From Desulfobacteraceae bacterium (GTDB lineage Bacteria > Desulfobacterota > DSM-4660 > Desulfatiglandales > Desulfatiglandaceae), in the NCBI GenBank assembly GCA_030589225.1, contig JAUUWD010000009.1:1-13483 (forward strand): a stretch of DNA of 13,483 nucleotides, given 5' to 3'. Made by a program: the position numbers and the translations under genes. The notes under the pieces were generated by a model. It did not search any database and was not told the origin of the DNA. It worked only from the letters and a program-made list of their open reading frames with translations. Shown one piece after another: positions 1 through 5,755 of this stretch (position 1 is its first letter; every line of letters begins with the position of its first letter).

Positions 1-1299
1 CATCATATTGGGTAGAAAAAGGGCAAGTTGCGGGAAAATTGTAATAAGAATCACAATTGCAAATATTGATAAAAGAAAAGGGGCAACGCCACGAAATATC
101 GTTTCTATAGGGACGTCTTTTGCGACTCCGGCAACGGTAAATATGTTAAGTCCCATTGGCGGTGTAATCAGTCCTGCCTCCATCATCAGAACCGCGATGA
201 CGCCAAACCATATGGGATTAAAGCCCAGGGCCAAAATGACAGGATAAATGACCGGCAGGGTCAACACCATCATGGATATGGCATCTAAGAAGCAACCCAG
301 AAACAGATAGATGATAACAATAATTGTGTGAATTAAGTATGGGGAAACTTCAAGAGCAGCCGCCCAGCTCGCCACCTTCATAGGGATTGTGGATAATGCC
401 AGGAAGTAGCTGAACACATTTGCTCCAGCCACAAGGAAGAGGACCATCACCGAAATGCGGACAGCCTCCAGCAGGGCCCCTACCAGGTTTTGCCTGTTCA
501 ATTTCCTTTTGATTATAGCCACCAGAAACAGTACTGTCGCGCCCATCGCACCAGCTTCAGTAGGAGTAAATAAGCCTCCGTAAATACCCCCCATCACCAC
601 CAAAAAGATTGCCAGCGGCTCCCATACACCCAAAAGTGCTGAGAACTTCTCTCTCCAGCTGACCGCTTCAGGACTGACCGGGGCAACACTGGGGTTAAGC
701 TTAACCCAAACCACAACAATAGCCATATAGGCTACCGCAAGAATCAATCCGGGTATCATGCCGGCCACAAGGAGCTTCCCGATGGACTGCTCCGTCAGCA
801 TGCCATAGACTATAAAGCCTATACTCGGTGGTATCAGAAAACCCAGGGTGCCGCCGGCAGCTACAGTACCTGTAGCGAGCCTCGGGTGATAGTTGAACCG
901 CTTCATTTCCGGAAGCGCAACAGTCCCCATGGTGGCAGCGGTGGCCACAGAAGACCCGGACACAGCGGCGAATCCCGCACAGGCTCCAATAGTGGCAATC
1001 CCCAGGCCTCCGGGTAATTTTCGAAACCATTTGTCAAATGCGCTGTACAAATCTTTGGTCATCCCGGAGCTCCCGGCGAAGCCCCCCATCACGATGAAGA
1101 GAGGTATCACCGTATACGGGTAATAGGCCGATACTTCATAGACCGTCCTTGCGGCAATGGGTAAAGCTGCCTCTATGCTTGCCAGATAACTTATTCCAGC
1201 AAAACCTACAAGCATCAGTGCAAATGCGATTGGCATTCCCAGAAACAGAAGAATGAATACGAAAACAGTGCCTATTATACCTACAATGACCGGATCCAA
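1..1299 (-). CDS. dctM: TRAP transporter large permease subunit (DctM family), 3' end cut by window edge
   Basis: This is the large membrane subunit of a TRAP transporter, which carries a substrate inward across the cytoplasmic membrane using an ion gradient. I translated 433 codons without a stop, so only the last few residues are missing, since the family is usually about 425-435 residues. The chain is a run of hydrophobic helices with DctM hallmarks: an early GMPIAFALML stretch, GACAGFAAVSGSSVATAATMG, a GGTLGFLIPPS loop, FTPTEAGAMGA, and near the end MMEAGLITPPMGLNIF. The start is a TTG at 1297-1299, chosen because GGAG lies 7 nt upstream, inside the end of dctQ, and no in-frame ATG is near. 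It follows the dctQ stop by 3 nt, so the two are translationally coupled. The substrate cannot be told from the sequence. Confidence 0.93.
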   Translation of the reverse strand, partial: MDPVIVGIIGTVFVFILLFLGMPIAFALMLVGFAGISYLASIEAALPIAARTVYEVSAYYPYTVIPLFIVMGGFAGSSGMTKDLYSAFDKWFRKLPGGLGIATIGACAGFAAVSGSSVATAATMGTVALPEMKRFNYHPRLATGTVAAGGTLGFLIPPSIGFIVYGMLTEQSIGKLLVAGMIPGLILAVAYMAIVVVWVKLNPSVAPVSPEAVSWREKFSALLGVWEPLAIFLVVMGGIYGGLFTPTEAGAMGATVLFLVAIIKRKLNRQNLVGALLEAVRISVMVLFLVAGANVFSYFLALSTIPMKVASWAAALEVSPYLIHTIIVIIYLFLGCFLDAISMMVLTLPVIYPVILALGFNPIWFGVIAVLMMEAGLITPPMGLNIFTVAGVAKDVPIETIFRGVAPFLLSIFAIVILITIFPQLALFLPNMM

Positions 1300-1302
1300 A
1301 TG

Positions 1303-1791
1303 TTATCTCCTTATCAGTTTTCCCACAGAACCCACTAAATCAATCAGCAGTTCCAGGCAAAGGAAGCAAGCTGCAACTGATACCAATAACCTGAAAGGCA
1401 ATTGGGGTACTCTGAGCATGTCTGATACGGTTCGTTCTTCAATACCTACTACCCAACCCTGCCATGCCAGTATTGCAATGATGAATATACTCAAAAGAGT
1501 AGTAAAAACATCCATGATGCCCCCTGCCCGCTCAGGAAGCCGGGATACAAGCATGGAAACGCGCACATGGCCTTTCACCTGCTGAGTGTATGCAATACCG
1601 AGGAGGATAAAAACCTCTAACATGTAACTGGACAGCTCAACTGTGCCGGGGATAGGTTTGGACCATACGGCCCGACCTATCACGTCACCGGCTGTAAGCA
1701 ACATCATGGGGATCAGCAGAAACATACCAATGTAACATAGGGAACGCGTTACCCTCTGTATTACACTGCTGATGGTTGCTAATCGTTCCAT
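1303..1791 (-). CDS. dctQ: TRAP transporter small membrane subunit (DctQ family)
   Basis: This 162-residue protein is the small integral membrane subunit that pairs with DctM in TRAP transporters. Four hydrophobic segments are visible at roughly residues 18-38, 50-68, 90-112 and 130-152. Family-typical features are the PGTVELSSYML stretch before the second helix and the charged GHVRVSMLVSRLP loop after it. Length and topology match the family. The ATG start at 1789-1791 has only a weak purine-rich AAGAAG upstream. It lies between dctP (90 nt upstream) and dctM (3 nt downstream) and must be part of the same transcription unit. No odd residues were seen. Confidence 0.93.
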   Translation of the reverse strand: MERLATISSVIQRVTRSLCYIGMFLLIPMMLLTAGDVIGRAVWSKPIPGTVELSSYMLEVFILLGIAYTQQVKGHVRVSMLVSRLPERAGGIMDVFTTLLSIFIIAILAWQGWVVGIEERTVSDMLRVPQLPFRLLVSVAACFLCLELLIDLVGSVGKLIRR

Positions 1792-1828
1792 AGCTTCTTT
1801 GTCCTGGTTTCCATTCCGAAACTAAAGC

Positions 1829-1857
1829 GTGTCCACCCCAAGTTCCGGAGTGGACAC
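1829..1857 (-). promoter_or_regulatory. Inverted repeat (hairpin) between dctP and dctQ
   Basis: GTGTCCAC at 1829-1836 and GTGGACAC at 1850-1857 form a perfect 8-bp stem; after one mismatch two more pairs are possible. It sits in the 90-nt gap downstream of dctP and upstream of dctQ. There is no T-run after it on the minus strand, so it is not a classic terminator. A stem at this place in TRAP operons could protect the 3' end of dctP mRNA or partly attenuate, giving more receptor than membrane subunits. That role is inferred. Confidence 0.55.
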
Positions 1858-1881
1858 TCCCTCATATACACGGCAGGTAAA

Positions 1882-2937
1882 TCACTTCCACTCAGGCGGA
1901 AATGCGACACACTTCACGCCTCTCTTCTCGCATTCTTCGTTATACATTATTACGGTTTCTTTCGCAGGAAGTCCCTTTGCCTCTAATCCTTTGACCCACT
2001 TTTTGGTCTCGCCCTGAAATCCTGCGTACCACCGATCCGCCTCTTTTTCGGGCAGGGTATAGGTGTTAACGCCCTTGCCGGCGATTTGCTTCATCATGAC
2101 CTTGTACACGTCACGGGTCAACCCGCCTGTGGTACGGAAAGGATTGCTGCAGACCTTTTTTATAATCGACTTCAGGTCATCAGGTGTTTTTTTCCAGCTT
2201 TTTTCATTCATGATGATGCCTTCTGTAACACAACCAAAGGTACACAGGGTCCCATACTTTGCAACCTCATAGAGTTTGAACGCGAGTACCAGCGGTGGGC
2301 AGGTCACGAGGCCGTCAATTGTGCCGGTTTCAAGTGCAAGGTAGACATCGCCGAGGGGCATGAAAACAGGCTCAGCTCCAATCGACTTGATGTAATTGGT
2401 CTGGTGACCGCCCGGTGACCGTATTCTGAGCCCCTTACATTCTTCAAGGGTTTTTACCGGTTTTGTGGTCCACAGATAGGCCGAGATACATCCGTTCAAT
2501 TCGATCATTTCCACGCCGGGGAATTCCCGCTTCAGGATCCGGTCGTACATGGCATTACCAATGTCAACACCGATATCCTTACCTTCCACTGCAACAGCCA
2601 GTGACAGCACATCGCTCAAAGGAAAACGACCAGGTGTCCACGTGGCGGTAAAATAACCCATATCAGAGAGCCCTTTTCTCGCGATATCATAGTGCTCCGG
2701 GCCTTTACCAAGGGCTCCACCGGCATACATGGTGTAGGTTATACGGCCATTACTCTCCGCTTTGAGTTTCTCAAGCATAGGGATAAAGACCGTTTTCACC
2801 TCTCTGGCCACGGGTGGGTGCCAGGTACTGAATTTTATGTGCATTTTTGATTCTGCCATAGCATTAACAGGCAGAAAAAAGATGGTTAACAATCCAACTA
2901 CCAAAGCGCCTTTAAGCATACTCTTTACCATTTTCAT
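1882..2937 (-). CDS. dctP: TRAP transporter substrate-binding protein (DctP family)
   Basis: This is the periplasmic solute receptor of the TRAP system, 351 residues, close to the family's usual length. It opens with a basic n-region (MKMVKSMLKG), a hydrophobic core and a probable signal-peptidase site after VNAMA near residue 28. The mature part starts with a beta strand (IKFSTWHPP). The conserved core is visible: YAGGALGKG, then LRIRSPGG with the arginine that in this family binds the substrate carboxylate, then DVYLALETGTIDG. The start at 2937 is well supported by an AGGAGG 7 nt upstream (complement at 2944-2949). The conserved arginine suggests an organic acid ligand, but quaternary amines and other ligands also occur in the family. 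It is first in the dctPQM unit and lies downstream of the GntR gene. Confidence 0.93.
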   Translation of the reverse strand: MKMVKSMLKGALVVGLLTIFFLPVNAMAESKMHIKFSTWHPPVAREVKTVFIPMLEKLKAESNGRITYTMYAGGALGKGPEHYDIARKGLSDMGYFTATWTPGRFPLSDVLSLAVAVEGKDIGVDIGNAMYDRILKREFPGVEMIELNGCISAYLWTTKPVKTLEECKGLRIRSPGGHQTNYIKSIGAEPVFMPLGDVYLALETGTIDGLVTCPPLVLAFKLYEVAKYGTLCTFGCVTEGIIMNEKSWKKTPDDLKSIIKKVCSNPFRTTGGLTRDVYKVMMKQIAGKGVNTYTLPEKEADRWYAGFQGETKKWVKGLEAKGLPAKETVIMYNEECEKRGVKCVAFPPEWK

Positions 2938-3049
2938 TTTACGCCTCCTCTTAATTTGTTAATGAGTGAATAACTGCTTTGGTTATACCTTTGATTCTGG
3001 CTATAGGTTTTAATGATGCCCCTTTCTATACTCTTTAGACCTCGTTGAG
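2938..3049 (-). other. Leader region of dctP
   Basis: This is the part of the 344-nt gap between dctP and the GntR gene that lies nearest dctP. It holds the strong dctP ribosome binding site (2944-2950). A TATAAC-like -10 is possible on the minus strand at 2982-2987, but I see no matching -35 box and do not call a promoter. The rest of the gap is repeat copy 1 and, at 3187-3281, a stretch with no recognisable gene. Confidence 0.35.
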
Positions 3050-3186
3050 TAGTTGAGTGGTAAAGTGGTTGAGTAGGGAAATAAACACTATTATTTCATC
3101 AGGTTATAAATTATCAAAAACCGAATGTCCAATTTTCAAGTTAATAAAGGATATGACCATTATAATAACCACTTAACGAGTAACTT
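3050..3186. repeat. Intergenic repeat, copy 1 of 2
   Basis: About 137 bp that aligns without gaps to 4906-5042, with roughly 85% identity by eye. It begins with degenerate 8-bp units of the TTGAGTGG type, has an exactly shared 20-base core (CCGAATGTCCAATTTTCAAG at 3121-3140), and ends with CACTTAACGAG. The end, reverse-complemented, resembles the start (TTAAGTGG/TTGAGTGG units), so the element has imperfect inverted ends like a small non-coding fold-back or MITE-like element. It contains no ORF. It lies between the GntR gene and dctP. Confidence 0.8.
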
Positions 3187-3281
3187 CTCAAAAAGTGCGG
3201 GTGGAATTTATCCCTCCGGGCCAGAGACCGTAAGGATTTTATAAAAGGCTCACGCCGAAGGCCTTGTCCCCACATAAACGT

Positions 3282-3977
3282 TCAAGCCGAAGCTGCTTTT
3301 CCGGACCTGAGGCCTGCTGGCGTTTCTGACCCTTGAGCCGACATATCACGCAGGACATCCAGTGCATTTATGACATGCTCTTTCATCAATCTGCAGGCCA
3401 GAGACCTGTCTTTTTGCTTCATGGCATTCACGATATCTCTGTGATAGCGAACAGAGGAATTCAGGTGATTTTTGTCTTGCAATGATTTGTAACTGAAAAG
3501 AGTAACCTGATTATGGAGGTTCGAAGCAAACGTTCTAAGTCGGTCATTTCCTGCTATGACCATAATGCTGTTATGAAAGGTTTTATGGAGGTCCTGGTAG
3601 CGAAGCACATCTAACGGCTCTTTTTCCACACATACCTCCATTTTTTTGACATAAGACTCGAGCTTGCTTAGGTCTCGTTCAGAAACCACATCCATTGCCA
3701 GTCCGGTCGCCATTTCATACAGTGTGGCTTTCAGGGTATAAACTTCCCACATGTCTTTTTCTGTCATTTCAGGGACAAAAACGCCGCAGCGGGGTTTCCT
3801 GAAGACCAGACCTGCAGCCTCTAACATTTTCAGGGCTTCCCGCACAGGAGGACGGCTTATGCCCAATCGCTGGGAAATCTCCTCCTCCTTGATCTGTTTC
3901 CCCGGCTGAAAATGGCCCGTGACTACCCATTCCTGGATGTTACGTTTGGCTATGTCTGCAATAGATTCTATTTTCAT
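3282..3977 (-). CDS. GntR-family regulator, FadR/FCD subfamily
   Basis: This 231-residue DNA-binding regulator has an N-terminal winged helix-turn-helix (about residues 8-70, with EEISQRLGISRPPVREAL as the recognition region) and an all-helical C-terminal FCD ligand-binding domain (about 75-210). FCD domains usually bind a metal and a small carboxylate. Here the likely ligands are H131, H135, H179 and H201; H131 stands where the family usually has aspartate. The start at 3977 lacks a clear Shine-Dalgarno sequence but is the natural beginning of the domain. The gene has its own TTGACA promoter and a palindrome over the expected start of transcription, so autoregulation is likely. Placed between the methyltransferase and the dctPQM genes, it probably senses the transported compound or a metabolite of it. 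Confidence 0.92.
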   Translation of the reverse strand: MKIESIADIAKRNIQEWVVTGHFQPGKQIKEEEISQRLGISRPPVREALKMLEAAGLVFRKPRCGVFVPEMTEKDMWEVYTLKATLYEMATGLAMDVVSERDLSKLESYVKKMEVCVEKEPLDVLRYQDLHKTFHNSIMVIAGNDRLRTFASNLHNQVTLFSYKSLQDKNHLNSSVRYHRDIVNAMKQKDRSLACRLMKEHVINALDVLRDMSAQGSETPAGLRSGKAASA

Positions 3978-3987
3978 GGATTAATTG

Positions 3988-4035
3988 ATTGTATATTGTA
4001 TACTATTAATAAAGACAAAAAACATGCAATGTCAA
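3988..4035 (-). promoter_or_regulatory. Promoter and probable autoregulatory operator of the GntR gene
   Basis: On the minus strand a perfect TTGACA -35 (complement at 4030-4035) is followed after 18 nt by TATTAA (4006-4011), a 4/6 match to -10. Just downstream lies ATTGTATACTAT (plus-strand reading, 3995-4006), a palindrome with 10 of 12 bases symmetric around GTATAC, and the 7-mer ATTGTAT is tandemly repeated at 3988-4001. FCD-type GntR proteins often bind short TNGTATACNA-like palindromes. The overlap with the transcription start fits repression by the gene's own product; that is inference. Confidence 0.6.
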
Positions 4036-4071
4036 GGAAAAAATCTCAGAATTTTCTCTAAACAGGCTTCA

Positions 4072-4869
4072 CTAAAACTCAAACTTCTTGGCCCGAAAGG
4101 CCTTCAGGTAATTCGTACAGAAGCTGTCTTTGCCCGCAAGGGCTTCGGCCGCGATGATATTGGCCATCATCCTCTTGTCCAGGGGATTGACAATAGCTGC
4201 GTCAAGACCTTTTGCTATGGCCATGGTCATAAATGTCTGGTTCAGGAATTTTCTTTCGGGCAGCCCATATGAAATATTGGACAGACCACAGATGGTATGG
4301 ATCCCCTCAAACGTTGTCATGATCTCTTCAACGGCGTTTATAAATTCTACACCGAAATCGTCCTTTGTTGCGATCGGTTGCACCAACGGGTCCACATAAA
4401 TGTTATCGATCAAAACGTTCTTCTGAAGCAATTTATTCACCAGCTCGTCAGCAATCTTCATCCTGTCTTCGACCGTCTGTGGCATTCCCTCATCGCTCAT
4501 ACACAAGGCAACAACCTTAAGGTCAGTGCCCGCAACAATTGGAAGAAGGGCATCGCAGCGGTCCTTTTCAAGCGAAATGGAGTTGATCATGGCCGTGCCT
4601 TTATGTAAAGACAGGGCAGCCTCAATGGCCTGAGGATCGGGGCTATCAATGCAGCAGGGAGCATCCACAACCTCCTGCACGCTGCTAACCAGCCACTTCA
4701 GATGATCTGCTTCTTTGTCAACAAAGATGCCGGCATTTACGTCAATAAAATCCGCACCGTTTTCGAACTGATCCGAAGCTACTTTCTGAATAGCTTCCCT
4801 GTCTTGGTTTTCTATTGCCGTGCCAATCACTTTTCGACTGGCATTAATGAGCTCGCCAATAATTTTCAT
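4072..4869 (-). CDS. Methyltetrahydrofolate:corrinoid-protein methyltransferase, AcsE/MtgA-like
   Basis: A 265-residue pterin-binding TIM-barrel enzyme that moves a methyl group between tetrahydrofolate and the cobalt of a corrinoid protein in the cytoplasm. The residues known from acetogen AcsE line up at almost identical positions: D75 (CIDSPD), N96 (MINSIS), D160 (YVDPL) and N198 (GLSNIS), with GELIN at the start and GADFIDVNAG near 38. Length and fold match AcsE or the glycine-betaine MtgA enzymes; it lacks the other domains of MetH. I chose the ATG at 4867-4869 because AAGGAG lies 6 nt upstream; an ATG two codons earlier abuts that site. No corrinoid protein or substrate methyltransferase is in the window, so direction and partner are unknown. 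A 94-nt gap with a separate promoter separates it from the GntR gene. Confidence 0.88.
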   Translation of the reverse strand: MKIIGELINASRKVIGTAIENQDREAIQKVASDQFENGADFIDVNAGIFVDKEADHLKWLVSSVQEVVDAPCCIDSPDPQAIEAALSLHKGTAMINSISLEKDRCDALLPIVAGTDLKVVALCMSDEGMPQTVEDRMKIADELVNKLLQKNVLIDNIYVDPLVQPIATKDDFGVEFINAVEEIMTTFEGIHTICGLSNISYGLPERKFLNQTFMTMAIAKGLDAAIVNPLDKRMMANIIAAEALAGKDSFCTNYLKAFRAKKFEF

Positions 4870-4905
4870 CGTCATCTCCTTTTATCAAGTTTAGATACAG
4901 TCAAA

Positions 4906-5060
4906 TAGTTGAGTGGTTAAGTGGTTGAGTAGGAAAATAAATACTATTATTTCCAGATGTTATAACTTTCCAAACACCGAATGTCCAATTTTCAAGCAAA
5001 TAATGGATATGAGCATTATAACAACAACTTAACGACTCAACTACTTAACCATTTAACGAG
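4906..5060. repeat. Intergenic repeat, copy 2 of 2
   Basis: The second copy of the element at 3050-3186, in the same orientation, with the same 20-base core (4977-4996). It is slightly longer on the right: after CTTAACGA it continues CTCAACTACTTAACCATTTAACGAG. That right arm, read in reverse, matches the left arm (AGTGGTTAAGTGGTTGAGTAG) at about 17 of 21 positions, so the inverted ends are clearer here. It lies upstream of the methyltransferase gene, whose promoter must be inside or next to it. The two copies therefore bracket the methyltransferase and GntR genes. Confidence 0.8.
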
Positions 5061-5163
5061 ATCTGAAACCAGTACCGGATACCAGATACCCAATATCTCC
5101 TTAATTGAGTTTATAGCTTTTCAATATGACTAAGTCAAAACAATAGCGCGATGTGCAGTAACT

Positions 5164-5188
5164 CCTAAATTCGCAATTCCCCAATTCC
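5164..5188. repeat. Short AATTCC-type intergenic repeat, related to 9365-9389
   Basis: These 25 bases (beginning CCTAAATTCG) match 9365-9389 at 22 of 25 positions without gaps. The shared pattern is built from AATTCCTC/AATTCCCC units. Such low-complexity modules occur only between genes in this window. Confidence 0.6.
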
Positions 5189-5215
5189 GGTTTACCCGGG
5201 TTATGTGTCAGGTTT

Positions 5216-5230
5216 TTGACTGACAGTCAA
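5216..5230. promoter_or_regulatory. Perfect 15-bp palindrome, candidate regulator site
   Basis: TTGACTG-A-CAGTCAA is perfectly symmetric about 5223. A second palindrome with the same half-site (TGACT/AGTCA) lies at 5127-5137, 91 bp away. Both are in the divergent region, about 320 and 410 bp upstream of the -24/-12 promoter. Which regulator, if any, binds is unknown. Confidence 0.35.
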
Positions 5231-5537
5231 TTCCATGGCGCTTGACTTTTCTCCGACATCCGCTTCATCCAGCACCTCACTATAGCGATTGCTGGCAAAC
5301 AGCAAAATTTCCATAAGCTTGCATCTTATTGAAATAAAAGGTGATTTCAAAGCCCCAATTGCCTCCTCCATGGCTTCAGATTCTGCAATACCGGGTCAAA
5401 CTGAGAGGGTCAAAATTGTCTTATATTGCGACTATTTCCGCCAACTCTGTTCAATGCAGAGAAACTGCTTTTACGGGTGTGGTATAAGTAATTGATATTA
5501 CAAGACACATTGGGATAATGGAGCATGCTGGATTAAG

Positions 5538-5552
5538 CGGCACAATTCTTGC
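5538..5552 (+). promoter_or_regulatory. Sigma-54 type -24/-12 promoter of the prkA operon
   Basis: CGGCAC-N5-TTGC with the exact GG-to-GC spacing required by RpoN. Against the consensus TGGCAC-N5-TTGC only the first base differs (C for T). Transcription would start near 5564, leaving a leader of about 190 nt before the prkA start. The E. coli homologues yeaG-yeaH are known as nitrogen-starvation genes of the NtrC/sigma-54 regulon, which makes a sigma-54 promoter here sensible. A bacterial enhancer-binding protein site would be expected upstream; I cannot identify it with certainty. Confidence 0.68.
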
Positions 5553-5755
5553 GAATTTAAAGAAGTGAAGATTCAGAGTCCATTTACCTATTAGCGAAAC
5601 GAGATTGTAAAATCCATCTGCAAGCCCAGGGTGCGTGCAGAAGCCGGATCTTGTACCTCATAAAACCCTGCCCCCGCATCAATTCTGGCTTTCAGTTTAG
5701 GCGATGTTTGGAAAAGGATCAATGGACATTACTCAAAAACAAAGGTGAAAGAAAA

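Larger units (their letters stand above)
5061..5537. other. Divergent intergenic region with short repeats and palindromes
   Basis: This stretch lies between the minus-strand methyltransferase block and the plus-strand prkA block. I see no convincing gene. It contains a short-period motif ACCGGATACCAGATACC near 5074-5090, a palindrome TGACT-A-AGTCA (5127-5137), an AATTCC-type repeat (5164-5188), a palindrome TTGACTG-A-CAGTCAA (5216-5230), a GGGTCAAA direct repeat (5393-5400 and 5407-5414) and an inverted repeat GCAG-N5-CTGC (5456-5468). A 56-codon minus-strand ORF (5201-5371) is open but not supported. Some of these may be activator sites for the sigma-54 promoter just downstream. Confidence 0.5.

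Noticed and set aside
701..1030. Open frames on either strand within dctM (for example 701-1030 minus and 893-1123 plus)
   Set aside because: They are out-of-frame shadows of the dctM coding sequence, which is conserved throughout.
3245..3265. A terminator-like stem AAGGC...GCCTT downstream of the GntR gene on the minus strand
   Set aside because: The stem is only 5 bp with an 11-nt loop and no true T-run, too weak to call a terminator.
3050..5060. A CRISPR array or transposase-bearing insertion sequence as the explanation of the repeats
   Set aside because: The repeats are only two long copies plus degenerate 8-bp units, with no regular spacers and no transposase gene in the window.
5201..5371. 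A 56-codon minus-strand ORF starting at ATG 5371 in the divergent region
   Set aside because: It has no clear ribosome site, contains the TTGACTG palindrome near its end, is preceded at once by stops and resembles no family I know. It may be chance or a remnant.
5704..5748. A 13-codon leader peptide ORF just before prkA, ending next to the prkA ribosome site
   Set aside because: It is too short to judge, has no regulatory codon run or attenuator structure, and probably arises by chance.
5651..5755. N-terminal extension of the first PrkA from a TTG at 5651
   Set aside because: The extra 35 residues are low-quality sequence with no PrkA similarity, while ATG 5756 has a good ribosome site.
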